DNA of 64,000 nt from Gordonia malaquae NBRC 108250 (lineage in GTDB: Bacteria; Actinomycetota; Actinomycetes; Mycobacteriales; Mycobacteriaceae): the NCBI RefSeq assembly GCF_000344135.1, contig NZ_BAOP01000005.1, positions 124,001 to 188,000 on the forward strand. Direction: 5' to 3'. Both the position numbers and the translations under genes were made by a program. The notes beneath the pieces were generated by a model. The model saw only the letters and a program-made list of their open reading frames with translations, did no database searches and was not told where the DNA came from. Positions 16,922-26,086 of the stretch are shown here, piece by piece. Numbering within the stretch: position 1 is the first letter of the stretch; each line of letters begins with the position of its first letter.

Positions 16922-19900
16922 GGAAGTGCGTCGTACCCGGCGTACACCGCCCCGGAGTTCCAGGGACCTGTCGCGAGGGCGACGGTCGCGATCAGCATGG
17001 CGGAGAACGTCACGACCACGCGGACGGGGGGTGTCACGGCCGCTGCGATCAAACCCGCGACCACGGCCGCCGCTGCGCCCCACGGACCGGTGAGCAGGTA
17101 CGCGGCGATCAGAGCGACGGCGAGGGTTGCTGGGATTCGTGCCGGGTGCCGACGTTTCGACTCGGACTTCGCTAGCGCTCCGTCCGGCTCAACGAGCAGT
17201 GGGGAGGTCTCCGTGCGCGCTTCGATTGGTTCGACGGGCAGGGGGGAGGCCTCCGCGCGCGTTTCGTTCGGGTGCGGGCGCTTCGACTCGGACTTCGCTG
17301 GCGCTCCGTCCGGCTCAACGAGCAGTGGGGAGCGGAATCGGCGAGCAGCGGCGGCGATGAAGAGGGCGGCCACGAGCAGGAGACCGAGGAGAAGCGTCCA
17401 TCGATAGGGAGTGTCGAGGTCGAAGGTCAGCGCCACCGTGCCCGCGGCGCCCGCGGGAAGCAGCCATCCCTGCTGCCAGCCGTTCACGACGATCGGCGTC
17501 AGTTCCACTCCGCCCAGTCGTGCGTGCCATCCCGGATTGGTACTCTCCGGCACCGACAGGACTCGGGCGGTGCCGGCGGCGTCGACCTTCACCTCACGCT
17601 CGGTGGCATCCCATCGCCCGGTCTCCGCCGGGGTGCTGACGCCGACGGCGTCGGGGCCCGCACGCAGGTCCACCGAGTCGACGGTGAACGCGTCGCCCGG
17701 ATTCACCGACACCTCTTGCTCGCCCGCGGCGAGATGTACTCCTGGGCCGGGGCACGGGGTCGCGACGATTGGTTCCCCGTCGCGCAGCGCACGCGCGGTC
17801 GTCGACACCTGAAGGCGGTGAACCTCGCCGCCCGCCGACAGTCCCATGCCGAGCGGCCCCGCCGGGTCGGTACCGCATCCGATTTCGATAGGACGGTCCA
17901 CGTCCGGAACGGCCGATCCGGTACCGGGCAGGACCGCGATCTCGGCGATGCCGGGCGGCGACTGCCGAGCGAAGCCGAGGTCGTTGACATCGATCAGGTC
18001 GGTCGTCTTGGTGACGGTGACCGTGATTCGGTCGGTTCGTGCCGGGGTCAACGGCACAGCGCCGTCTCTGCCGACGGACACTCGCTGCGGCCCGGTCCCG
18101 AGGTCGACAGTCACGGAGGTCGGAGTCGCGGGGTAGTCGCCGGGGCCGGAGATCCGGAGTGAGGAGACCGTTCGCGGCTCGGGCAAGCGCAACACCAGAT
18201 GCGGCTTGGTCGTCTTCTTCTTGTCCTTCGCCTTGTCTGCGGGCGCCGGAGCCTCCGGGGCAGTCCACACTGTCGTCGGGTCGCCGTCGACGGCCGCCGC
18301 AGCGGTCCCTCGCGGATCGGTCACGCTCGACGCGCCCTCGGCTCGGATCTGTCCAGGCACCTCGAGAAGATCGGTGAGCGTGCCCCCCGGCCGAGGGCGC
18401 AGGATCACCGTCGGGGTCACGTCGGTGGCAGACGGCACCGACAGGGCGCGACCGAAGACGCCGGGCGACTCCGGATCCAAACCGAGCGCTGGAGCGCAGC
18501 GGACACGGTCCCCGACGGACGTGCACTCGGACCGTGAGCCCAACTCCGATGACAGCACCCACTCGTTCACCCGGTCGGCGGCGTCCAACGAAGGCAGCAC
18601 CACGCGGTGCCTGATCGAGTAACCGAGGCCGGTGCCCGCGTCGGCCACCCGGACGTCGGCGACGGCGAACTGGTTGCCTCCTCCACCGTCCGAAGTTCGG
18701 ATGGCGCGGATCTCCACTCGCTTCGTCGGACCGGCGGGAGCGACGATCCGCGTCGGTTCACCCGGCGTCACACCGGACACGACAGTGCTGCCCGCGTCGG
18801 TGGTGACCAGCAGCGACGTGACGTCCGGACCCAACGCCTTGGCCGTGGTCACCGTCAGGGCCAGGTTGCGGTGTGCTTCGGTGAACTCGATTGCAAGCCA
18901 TCGTCCGACTGCAGACTCCAGGCCGCGACTGACCCATGCGGTGCGCGTGTCGCCGTCGAACGCGGCTGCCGCCGACGATGCGGGCGACGTCCGACCGGGC
19001 TGGGTCGCGTCCGCCGCGGACCCCGACGACGACACCCGCACTCGATCCGGCGTGTTGTTCAACAGCCACTGGCCGTAGACGAGTGACGCTCCGTCGACCG
19101 GGTAGTCGGCGGCGGCGTTCTTCGTCAGACGTGGATCGTCGATACCGCGGATGGCCGACGAGTGGTCGTCGACCCTCCCGAAATCGGTCTCTCGGTCGGC
19201 CGGGGTGTCGGTGACGATGAGGCCCGGACCGTCTCCGACTCCGGCTCTGCGCGCGTCCGAGGAGAGCAACGCGGTCCCCAGCGCAGGCCTTCCGTCGCGA
19301 GTGCGCGCCTCGTTGATCGCGGCGAGCGACTCGGAACCCCCGGTGACACGCGGAATGCTGTCGAGCGGGGTCAGCAGCGGGCCCGTGCCGCGCGCGTCGC
19401 CGACGCGGTAGACGGTGATCGCGGGCATCGGTGGGCGCAATCCGTCGTCGACCACGATGCCGTCGATCGTCGGAGGCGCGACGTCCGGCCCGAAGCGCGC
19501 CGCGACGGTGATGCCGGGAGACCTGCGCAATGCGCCGGCGACCACCAACGGGCGCGCCGACCGGGACGTCGCCGGGTCGAGGTCGGCACGCAGGACGATG
19601 AATCCGACGCCCTGGGCGGTGAGGGTGTCGGCGAGGGCGGTCGACCCGCGACCCGATGTGAGGGTGCGCTGCACCGAGTCCATCGCACGGATCGCGCCCG
19701 GCGGGGTCAGCGGGATCGCATCGCGGACCGCCCACGGGGTCGACCCGAGCGCCTGCAGAGGTTCGTCACGGGTGAGGCCCCACACCTGGTCGGCGAATGG
19801 GGCTCCCGGCACCACAAGAGTGCGGACGCCTGCGGCGTGCGAGTCGAGCCAGTCGGCGGTCTGCTGCCAGTAGTCGGGGATCGCGCGGTAGCTCGACGCG

Positions 19901-21186
19901 GGAGCGAGCCCACCCGTCCAGGCCAGCGAACCGGACCCGAACACGGCGACCGCAACCACCATCAGAGCTGCCGCGGGTCTGCCCCACCCGTTCGACGCCG
20001 ACGGCTTCGCCAGCAGCGATCGAACAGGAACTCGGGCCAGCAGGTGGGCGACGCCTAGGGCGAGGGGAAGTCGGATGAGCGGGTCGAATTTGTGCACGTT
20101 GCGCAGTGCGGCGCCGCCGCCGTCGAGGAAGGTTCGGACGCTCTCGGCGATCGGGGAGCCGAGCGCTCCGGGATAGCCGAGGCAGATTGCGAAGAGGCCG
20201 GCGCACAGGATCGCCAGCCATCGGCCGCGGTCTGGCATCGCGCGCATCGTCAATCCGGCGAGGCCTGCCGCCGCGAGGACTCCGGTCGCGATGACGGCGG
20301 CGGTCTGAGACACCAGGACGGCGCCCGCTGCGCGCTCGGCGGACACGAAAGGTGTCCACGACGACGTCCCGCGCAGGACCTCGGTGAGAGACGTCCACTC
20401 GGTGGTGACCTGCGCTGATTCGATGAAGTCGAGGAAGGGCGGTGAGACGCGAGAGAGCATCAGCAGGGGAATGATCCACCAGAGGGACGCCGCAGCCAGA
20501 CCGAGTGCCCACCAACCGCCGAACATCAGTCCGGTGCGACGCCCACTGCGGGGAACGGTCGCCGCGATCCACCACAGCACGGCCACGCTCACCGCGGCGA
20601 CGGTTGCGACGGCGTTGACCGCGCCCATCAGCGCCACCGCACAGGCCGACCGTGCTGCCTCCTGCCACAGCGGCCGCCCGGTCGTTCCGCTACTCGAACG
20701 CCGCCGATCCTCGAGCGCACGGATAACCGGCAGCAGCACCCACGGTGCGAGCATCATCGGCAGAGTCTCGGACGAGATCGTTCCAAGCGTCGTCACCACG
20801 CGGGGCGCCGCGACGAACATGGCGGCGGCGATCAGCCGAGAGCACGGGGAGCCGATCCGCAGGGCTTCGGCGAGCCGCACCACGCCGATGAATCCGGCGG
20901 TCAGCAGAACGGCCCACCACAGTCGTTGGATCACCCACGGTGGAAGGTGCAACAGGTCGCCGACGGCGAAGAACGCACCGTGCGGAAACAGGTACCCGTA
21001 CGCCTGGTTCTGGATCTGGCCCATGGGCATGGTGGGCGACCACAATGCTGTAACGCGAGCCAGAAAACCGATCGGATCGGCGGTGAGGTCGAATTTGGTG
21101 TCTGGGGCGACGCGGCCCGGCGCCTGCCAGAACGACAGGACGAGGAAGACGACGCCGACCACGCACGTGCCGCGGCGCGTCAGCAC
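16819..21186 (-). CDS. aftD: arabinofuranosyltransferase AftD
   Basis: AftD is a large GT-C enzyme that adds arabinofuranose from decaprenyl-phosphoryl-arabinose to arabinogalactan and lipoarabinomannan at the cell membrane. GTG 21186 gives 1455 residues, close to the family size of about 1400, and starts 4 bp after the DUF2613 gene; longer starts would overlap that gene. The N-terminal GT-C half contains APDTKFDLTADP, where an acidic pair matches the catalytic loop, and about a dozen helices. The C-terminal half has galactose-binding/carbohydrate-binding-like beta domains (PLVLRLPEPR-type strands, e.g. KPHLVLRLPEPRTVSSLRI). Near the C-terminus two copies of SPLLVEPDGAxAKSESKR come from an inserted repeat (see 17154-17331). 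Position matches Rv0236c. Confidence 0.95.
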   Translation of the reverse strand: MLTRRGTCVVGVVFLVLSFWQAPGRVAPDTKFDLTADPIGFLARVTALWSPTMPMGQIQNQAYGYLFPHGAFFAVGDLLHLPPWVIQRLWWAVLLTAGFIGVVRLAEALRIGSPCSRLIAAAMFVAAPRVVTTLGTISSETLPMMLAPWVLLPVIRALEDRRRSSSGTTGRPLWQEAARSACAVALMGAVNAVATVAAVSVAVLWWIAATVPRSGRRTGLMFGGWWALGLAAASLWWIIPLLMLSRVSPPFLDFIESAQVTTEWTSLTEVLRGTSSWTPFVSAERAAGAVLVSQTAAVIATGVLAAAGLAGLTMRAMPDRGRWLAILCAGLFAICLGYPGALGSPIAESVRTFLDGGGAALRNVHKFDPLIRLPLALGVAHLLARVPVRSLLAKPSASNGWGRPAAALMVVAVAVFGSGSLAWTGGLAPASSYRAIPDYWQQTADWLDSHAAGVRTLVVPGAPFADQVWGLTRDEPLQALGSTPWAVRDAIPLTPPGAIRAMDSVQRTLTSGRGSTALADTLTAQGVGFIVLRADLDPATSRSARPLVVAGALRRSPGITVAARFGPDVAPPTIDGIVVDDGLRPPMPAITVYRVGDARGTGPLLTPLDSIPRVTGGSESLAAINEARTRDGRPALGTALLSSDARRAGVGDGPGLIVTDTPADRETDFGRVDDHSSAIRGIDDPRLTKNAAADYPVDGASLVYGQWLLNNTPDRVRVSSSGSAADATQPGRTSPASSAAAAFDGDTRTAWVSRGLESAVGRWLAIEFTEAHRNLALTVTTAKALGPDVTSLLVTTDAGSTVVSGVTPGEPTRIVAPAGPTKRVEIRAIRTSDGGGGNQFAVADVRVADAGTGLGYSIRHRVVLPSLDAADRVNEWVLSSELGSRSECTSVGDRVRCAPALGLDPESPGVFGRALSVPSATDVTPTVILRPRPGGTLTDLLEVPGQIRAEGASSVTDPRGTAAAAVDGDPTTVWTAPEAPAPADKAKDKKKTTKPHLVLRLPEPRTVSSLRISGPGDYPATPTSVTVDLGTGPQRVSVGRDGAVPLTPARTDRITVTVTKTTDLIDVNDLGFARQSPPGIAEIAVLPGTGSAVPDVDRPIEIGCGTDPAGPLGMGLSAGGEVHRLQVSTTARALRDGEPIVATPCPGPGVHLAAGEQEVSVNPGDAFTVDSVDLRAGPDAVGVSTPAETGRWDATEREVKVDAAGTARVLSVPESTNPGWHARLGGVELTPIVVNGWQQGWLLPAGAAGTVALTFDLDTPYRWTLLLGLLLVAALFIAAAARRFRSPLLVEPDGAPAKSESKRPHPNETRAEASPLPVEPIEARTETSPLLVEPDGALAKSESKRRHPARIPATLAVALIAAYLLTGPWGAAAAVVAGLIAAAVTPPVRVVVTFSAMLIATVALATGPWNSGAVYAGYDALPQLAAIVAVSTAVTSAVLPSRRFSARRRGSSTKA
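17154..17331. repeat. REP-like repeat units inside aftD
   Basis: Two 53-bp copies (about 17154-17206 and 17279-17331) share TTCGACTCGGACTTCGCT and GGCTCAACGAGCAGTGGGGA and differ by one or two bases. A degraded copy lies between them (about 17219-17250). The ends match the dispersed repeat at 8838-8938. The insert keeps the reading frame and encodes SPLLVEPDGAxAKSESKR twice, at roughly residues 1286-1345 of AftD, in a cytoplasmic-looking basic linker between two membrane segments. Confidence 0.85.
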
Positions 21187-21190
21187 ACGA

Positions 21191-21394
21191 TCAGGAATTG
21201 TCGCTGGTGGATCCGCCGCGTGTGCCGTACTCGACGGAGCCCTGGACGAATCCGTCCTGCCCGTTGACGCTGTTGATGTCGGTCGACGGCTTCGTCTCCG
21301 ACGCGAGCACACCGCCGAGGAAGACGCCGCCGATGCCGACGATCACGCCGGCGACCGCGGCGAGGGCACCATAGATCAATCGGTCGCGAACCAT
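21191..21394 (-). CDS. small DUF2613 membrane protein
   Basis: A 67-residue protein with one N-terminal transmembrane helix (about residues 7-30, LIYGALAAVAGVIVGIGGVF) and a short polar tail. M. tuberculosis has a protein of the same type (Rv0236A) at the same place, between aftD and lpqI. ATG 21394 is chosen because the open frame upstream has no hydrophobic or conserved sequence. It lies 4 bp upstream of aftD on the same strand, so co-transcription is likely. Function unknown; a small partner of AftD is an inference from linkage only. Confidence 0.85.
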   Translation of the reverse strand: MVRDRLIYGALAAVAGVIVGIGGVFLGGVLASETKPSTDINSVNGQDGFVQGSVEYGTRGGSTSDNS

Positions 21395-21491
21395 GCCGCC
21401 CAAAATACCATCCTCATCCGTCCGGACGACTGCTCCGCGAGCCGGCGCATGTCGACGGCATCGGCGCGGTGTCGCGTGCGAGACTGTCGTC

Positions 21492-22667
21492 ATGCGTGGA
21501 TCTCGTTCACTTGTCGCCGTTCTGACCGCCGCGTCTCTGCTCGCGGTGTCGGCGTGTTCCGACTCGCCGAACTACGCAGTGTCGTCGCCGAGTCCGACGA
21601 CGACGAAGCAGACCTCGTCGAAGGTCACGTCCACCTCGGCGGGCCCGAAGTCGTGCGGAAGCGACGAACTCGCATCGTTGACGTTGCGCCAGAAGCTGGC
21701 ACAGCTGCTCGTCGTCGGAGTGGCCGACGCGGCCGACGCGAAGCAGGTCGTCGAACGCGAGCACCTCGGCGGCATCTTCATCGGCAGCTGGACCGACATG
21801 TCCATGCTCAGCGACGGTTCGGCGAAGAAGCTGTCGGACGCACAGGACATTCCGCTGATGGTGACAGTCGATCAGGAGGGCGGGCGCGTGAGCCGCCTCG
21901 CGAAGCTCGGCATCGACATGCCGGCTCCGCGCGAACTCGCCAAGACGAAGACGCCGGAGGAAGTCCGCGCGATGACCAAGGCGGCGGGCAAGAAGATGAA
22001 AGCGCTGGGCATCACAGTCGACTTCGCGCCGTCGGCCGACGTCAGCGATGAGCCGGACGACGAGGTGATCGGTGATCGGTCGTTCTCGAACGATCCCGCC
22101 GTCGTCGCGAAGTACGCGGGCGCCTACGCGCAGGGCCTGCTGGACGCCGGGATCATGCCCGTCTACAAGCATTTCCCCGGACACGGTCACGGTTCGGGCG
22201 ATTCGCACACGGGGACCGTCCGGACGCCGCCACTGAGCGAGCTGATCACCAGCGATCTCGTCCCCTACAAGACCCTCCTCAAGAACCCCGGCAACGTCGG
22301 CGTGATGGTCGGTCACCTCATTGTGCCCGGTCTGACCGGACCGGACACGCCGTCGAGCATCAGCCCGGCGACCATCGGCATGCTGCGCAAGGGAACTCGC
22401 TACGGTGGCGTCCCGTTCGACGGTGTCGTGTTCTCCGACGACCTGTCGGGCATGAAGGCGATCAGCGACAAGTTCCCGATCGACGTGGCGGTACGGAAGG
22501 CGATCAATGCCGGGTCGGATGTCGGGCTGTGGCTGTCGACCGACAAAGTCTCGGCAGTACTCGACTCGCTGGAGAAAGCCGTCGAGTCGAAGAAGTTGAA
22601 CCGCAAGCGGATCGACACGTCGGTGCTCCGTATCCTCAAGGCCAAGGGAGTGATCACCTGCACCTGA
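21492..22667 (+). CDS. lpqI: lipoprotein glycoside hydrolase family 3 (LpqI)
   Basis: LpqI is a beta-N-acetylglucosaminidase that removes GlcNAc from muropeptides during wall recycling. The 391-residue product has a lipoprotein signal with LLAVSAC and lipidated Cys22, then a Ser/Thr linker. The GH3 barrel follows: substrate loop VTVDQEGGRVSRL, the NagZ-type motif KHFPGHGHGSGDSH at residues 226-239, which contains the His/Asp acid-base pair, and the SDDL motif with the catalytic Asp near residue 316. ATG 21492 was chosen since it opens directly with the signal peptide. It is divergent from DUF2613/aftD and followed 25 bp later by the tetR gene. Confidence 0.94.
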   Translation: MRGSRSLVAVLTAASLLAVSACSDSPNYAVSSPSPTTTKQTSSKVTSTSAGPKSCGSDELASLTLRQKLAQLLVVGVADAADAKQVVEREHLGGIFIGSWTDMSMLSDGSAKKLSDAQDIPLMVTVDQEGGRVSRLAKLGIDMPAPRELAKTKTPEEVRAMTKAAGKKMKALGITVDFAPSADVSDEPDDEVIGDRSFSNDPAVVAKYAGAYAQGLLDAGIMPVYKHFPGHGHGSGDSHTGTVRTPPLSELITSDLVPYKTLLKNPGNVGVMVGHLIVPGLTGPDTPSSISPATIGMLRKGTRYGGVPFDGVVFSDDLSGMKAISDKFPIDVAVRKAINAGSDVGLWLSTDKVSAVLDSLEKAVESKKLNRKRIDTSVLRILKAKGVITCT

Positions 22668-22686
22668 ACTTACCGAGTGGTAAGTT
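22667..22686. promoter_or_regulatory. TTAC-N6-GTAA palindrome before tetR
   Basis: A perfect palindrome with 7-bp arms (AACTTAC-N6-GTAAGTT) begins at the last base of the lpqI stop codon and ends 6 bp before the tetR ATG, overlapping its ribosome-binding site. This position is typical of an autoregulatory operator. The core TTAC-N6-GTAA recurs at 27575-27588 and 50676-50689. Confidence 0.75.
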
Positions 22687-22692
22687 AGGGGT

Positions 22693-23301
22693 ATGGCCAG
22701 CGGAACGAAGCGGCTGCCTCGCGCGGTCCGCGAGCAGCAGATGTTGGACGCGGCGATCACCGTGTTCGCCGAACACGGATTCTCCGACAGTTCGATGGAC
22801 GCCATCGCTGCGCAGGCCGAGATCTCCAAGCCGATGTTGTATCTCTACTACGGCTCCAAGGACGAGTTGTTCGCCGCGTGCATCGCCCGCGAGTCCGGCA
22901 GGTTCATGCAGTCGATGAGTGCAGGCTTCGATCCCGAGCTGCGCCAGCGAGACCAGGCACGCATCCTGGTCCGTGAATTCCTGCGGTTCGTCCACGAGAA
23001 CGCGCAGTCATGGCGGGTGCTGTACCGCGTCTCTGTGGGCACCGCTGCGTTCGCCCACATCGTCACCGAGAGTCGGAGCGGTGTCACCGCGATGATCACC
23101 GACCTCATCCGCCGCGGAACCACCGTCGAGGGCGCCCGCGACGTCGATTTCGAACTCACCGCAGTGGCGCTCGTGGGCGCGGGGGAGGCCGTCGCCGATC
23201 GGATGTCCGACGGCGACGTCGACCTGGACGATGCCACCGATCTGCTGCTGGGCATCACGTGGCGCGGTCTGCGCGGTGTCGGCTCCCACGCCGACGACTG
23301 A
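22693..23301 (+). CDS. TetR-family transcriptional regulator
   Basis: A 202-residue TetR protein. The N-terminal HTH domain reads AITVFAEHGFSDSSMDAIAAQAEISKPMLYLYY in outline (parts: TVFAEHGFSDSSMDAIAAQA and ISKPMLYLYYGSKDELF), the usual TetR signature. The C-terminal ligand domain is divergent. It sits where Rv0238 sits in M. tuberculosis. A palindrome covers its own translation start, and the same core lies between fabG4 and fadA2 and upstream of fadE5, so it probably represses itself and those fatty-acid genes in response to an acyl-type ligand. That target set is inferred from the shared motif. Confidence 0.92.
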   Translation: MASGTKRLPRAVREQQMLDAAITVFAEHGFSDSSMDAIAAQAEISKPMLYLYYGSKDELFAACIARESGRFMQSMSAGFDPELRQRDQARILVREFLRFVHENAQSWRVLYRVSVGTAAFAHIVTESRSGVTAMITDLIRRGTTVEGARDVDFELTAVALVGAGEAVADRMSDGDVDLDDATDLLLGITWRGLRGVGSHADD

Positions 23302-23444
23302 CCGCGTACACAACCTAAGTCCCCTCGCCCGCAAGGGCTTTCGATCCCGACAGCAGGCCGTTGCGGCCCTGTGTGCGCGTCGTTTCCCTTCGTAACGTCT
23401 GAGCTGCGAGATTTCTGCTCGACCATCGGGTTCAAGGGGACGAA
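23302..23444. other. 143-bp intergenic region before ctaD
   Basis: Non-coding sequence between tetR and ctaD. It contains two short self-complementary stretches (CCTCGCCCGCAAGGGC and AGGCCGTTGCGGCCCTG) but no convincing terminator with a T-run. The end has a purine-rich AAGGGGACGAA site placed just before GTG 23445. Promoter elements could not be assigned with confidence. Confidence 0.5.
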
Positions 23445-25145
23445 GTGACAGACACCGTCGAGGAACGGAAGGCTCCGGCTGCGGCCGTGCGGCCGACTGC
23501 AGGAGCCAGGCGTGCGCCGGGCTCTCTGCTGTATCGAGTGCTGACGACGACCGATCACAAGATGATCGGCCTGATGTACCTCTGGGCGTCGGGAGGGTTC
23601 TTCGCCGTCGGTGGTCTGATGGCTCTTGTGATGCGGCTCGAGCTGGCGATGCCCGGTCAGTCGTTCGTCTCGAACGAGCAGTTCAACCAACTGTTCACCA
23701 TGCACGGCAGCATCATGCTCCTCCTGTACGCGATGCCGTTCGCCTTCGGCTTCGCCAACTACTTCGTTCCGTTGCACATCGGTGCCCCCGACGTCGCGTT
23801 CCCCAGGCTCAACGCGCTCGGATTCTGGCTGTTCCTGTTCGGCGGCCTGGTCGTCGCCTTCGGACTGCTCACACCCGGCGGCGCAGCAGACTTCGGCTGG
23901 ACCGCGTACATGCCGCTCGGCGACGTCACGCATTCACCCGGACTCGGCGCCGACCTCTGGTTCATCGGGGTGGCGGTCGGCGGGATGGGGACGATCCTCT
24001 CGGCGGTCAACTTCGTCACGACGATCGTGTGCCTGCGAGCGCCCGGGATGACGATGTTCCGGATGCCGGTGTTCACCTGGAACATCCTCGTCACGAGTGT
24101 CTTGATCCTGCTGATCTTCCCGCTGCTCGCCGCGGCGGTGATCGGTGTGGAAGTCGATCGGCAATTCGGTGCGCATCTGTTCGATCCGGCGAACGGCGGC
24201 GCGATCATGTGGCAGCACATGTTCTGGTTCTTCGGGCACCCCGAGGTGTACGTCCTCGTGCTGCCCTTCTTCGGCATGGTGTCGGAGATCGTCCCGGTCT
24301 TCGCGCGAAAGCCGCTGTTCGGGTACTCGGGGTTCGTCTACGCGACACTGTCCATCGCCGCGCTGTCGATCGCGGTGTGGGCACACCACATGTACGTCAC
24401 CGGCGCAGTCCTGCTGCCCTTCTTCGCGTTCATGACCTTTTTGATAGCCGTGCCGACGGGCGTGAAGATGTTCAACTGGATCGGCACCATGTGGCGCGGC
24501 AACCTGACGTTCGAGACGCCGATGCTCTTTGTCGCCGGCTTCATGGTCACCTTCCTGTTCGGCGGCCTCACCGGCGTGTTGCTGGCCAGTCCGCCGCTGG
24601 ACTTCCACCTCTCCGACACCTACTTCGTGGTCGCGCACTTCCACTACACGATCTTCGGATCGGTGGTCTTCGCCGGCTTCGCGGCACTGTACTTCTGGTT
24701 CCCGAAGATGACCGGCCGGATGCTCGACGAACGCCTCGGCAAGATCCACTTCTGGACCATGTTCATCGGCTTCCACATGACGTTCCTCGTCCAGCACTGG
24801 CTCGGCAACGCGGGCATGCCGCGGCGGTACGCCGATTACCTGCCGAGTGACGGCTTCACCGTGCTCAACATGGTGTCGTCGATCGGCTCGCTGATCCTGG
24901 GCGTCTCCACACTGTTCGTGGTCTGGAACATCTTCGTCTCCTGCCGAGTCGGTGAAGTGGTCACCGTGGACGACCCCTGGGGATTCGGCAACTCCCTGGA
25001 ATGGGCGACGACGTGCCCGCCTCCGCGCCACAACTTCACCGAACTGCCCCGGATCAGATCGGAACGTCCAGCCTTCGAACTGCACTATCCGTTCATGGTC
25101 GAACGCATGCGGGCCGAGGCCCATGCCGGCCGCAGACACGGCTGA
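23445..25145 (+). CDS. ctaD: cytochrome c oxidase subunit I (aa3 type)
   Basis: CtaD is the catalytic subunit of the terminal aa3 oxidase, embedded with twelve helices and holding heme a, heme a3 and CuB. The 566-residue product has the heme a ligand His87 (FTMHGSIM), the CuB/Tyr cross-link motif HPEVY with His265 and Tyr269, CuB ligands His314-His315, and HFHY at 398-401 with the heme a3 and heme a histidines. GTG 23445 is the start, preceded by AAGGGGACGAA. The other oxidase genes are not in the window; in mycobacteria ctaD is also separate from ctaC/E, so a solo gene is normal. A second copy elsewhere cannot be excluded. Confidence 0.97.
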   Translation: MTDTVEERKAPAAAVRPTAGARRAPGSLLYRVLTTTDHKMIGLMYLWASGGFFAVGGLMALVMRLELAMPGQSFVSNEQFNQLFTMHGSIMLLLYAMPFAFGFANYFVPLHIGAPDVAFPRLNALGFWLFLFGGLVVAFGLLTPGGAADFGWTAYMPLGDVTHSPGLGADLWFIGVAVGGMGTILSAVNFVTTIVCLRAPGMTMFRMPVFTWNILVTSVLILLIFPLLAAAVIGVEVDRQFGAHLFDPANGGAIMWQHMFWFFGHPEVYVLVLPFFGMVSEIVPVFARKPLFGYSGFVYATLSIAALSIAVWAHHMYVTGAVLLPFFAFMTFLIAVPTGVKMFNWIGTMWRGNLTFETPMLFVAGFMVTFLFGGLTGVLLASPPLDFHLSDTYFVVAHFHYTIFGSVVFAGFAALYFWFPKMTGRMLDERLGKIHFWTMFIGFHMTFLVQHWLGNAGMPRRYADYLPSDGFTVLNMVSSIGSLILGVSTLFVVWNIFVSCRVGEVVTVDDPWGFGNSLEWATTCPPPRHNFTELPRIRSERPAFELHYPFMVERMRAEAHAGRRHG

Positions 25146-25149
25146 ACGC

Positions 25150-25188
25150 GAAACGCGCCTCCTGCTCGATGAGCGGGAGGCGCGTTTC
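25150..25188. terminator. bidirectional terminator between ctaD and htdX
   Basis: A 13-bp perfect stem, GAAACGCGCCTCC (25150-25162) with its complement at 25176-25188, is extended inward by GCTC/GAGC. It lies 5 bp after ctaD and 17 bp before the end of the convergent htdX gene, so it can serve both. Confidence 0.85.
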
Positions 25189-25204
25189 ACGGGTCGACGT
25201 CGAC

Positions 25205-26086
25205 TCAGCCGATTCGTCGGACGGTACCCGTCAGGTGCGGGTAGCCCTTCTTGCGGTTGAGAACCGAAACGTCGTAGCCGCCGTCGGCATGTGACGCGTA
25301 CGCGTTCACCTTGGCGGGCAACAGGATCGGCTTGCCGAAGCGCACCGAGTAGACGACTGCGCCGGGCAGCGCGCCCTCGATGTTCGCCAGTGACGCGGCC
25401 GCCGTCCACATGCCGTGGGCGATCGCCTGGTTGAACCCGAAGGCCTTGGCCGTGACGTCCGCCATGTGGATCGGGTTGCGATCGCCGGACGCTTCCGCAT
25501 ACTTGCGGATCAGTCCGAGATCCACCGACAGCACTCGGTCAGGCGACGGTGCAGCCGTCTCCTTGGGCGCAGGTCCGCGTTCGCCGCCGGACAGGCTGGT
25601 GCGCTGCTGCTTGAGGAACGTGCTCGTCTGCCGCGCGACACGCTCCCGCCCGACGAAGAACTCCGAGATCATGTCGACCAGCAGGCCCTTGCGGTGTTCG
25701 CGCAGGTTCTCCGCATGCGTCTCGATGGTCAGCGGCTCGTCGACGCCGATCGCCCGGAACCGTTCGATCGTGTTCTCGATGTGCACCGAACCGATGGCAC
25801 CCAACGGGAACTTCGGGTCCACCATCGCTGACATCGCCAACGGGAACTGCAACACGAACAGGTACGTGACCGGAACCGTCGATCCGAACGGAAGCCCCGT
25901 CGCGTGGCAGTAGTCGGCCAGCTGATCGAGGTCGATGCGCACGTTCTCGATGCGGTGCACGGTGTCGGGGACCACGGCGTCCGCCGAGACCCGCGCGGGC
26001 TTGCCGATCACCGGCAGCATCGCTGCGACGGCTTTCGGGTAGATCTGCGCAGGCCCAGGCAGGGACGTGTAGGTGACTGTCGACAT
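25205..26086 (-). CDS. htdX: 3-hydroxyacyl-thioester dehydratase HtdX (MaoC family)
   Basis: HtdX dehydrates 3-hydroxyacyl thioesters in fatty-acid metabolism. The 293-residue protein has a double hot-dog form: an N-terminal degenerate half and a C-terminal MaoC half with the hydratase-2 motif YAEASGDRNPIHMADVTAKA, containing the catalytic Asp and His, followed by IAHGMW. Its start overlaps the stop of fabG4 by one base (TGATG on the minus strand), so the dehydratase and ketoreductase are co-translated. The same pair (Rv0241c-Rv0242c) exists in M. tuberculosis. Confidence 0.93.
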   Translation of the reverse strand: MSTVTYTSLPGPAQIYPKAVAAMLPVIGKPARVSADAVVPDTVHRIENVRIDLDQLADYCHATGLPFGSTVPVTYLFVLQFPLAMSAMVDPKFPLGAIGSVHIENTIERFRAIGVDEPLTIETHAENLREHRKGLLVDMISEFFVGRERVARQTSTFLKQQRTSLSGGERGPAPKETAAPSPDRVLSVDLGLIRKYAEASGDRNPIHMADVTAKAFGFNQAIAHGMWTAAASLANIEGALPGAVVYSVRFGKPILLPAKVNAYASHADGGYDVSVLNRKKGYPHLTGTVRRIG

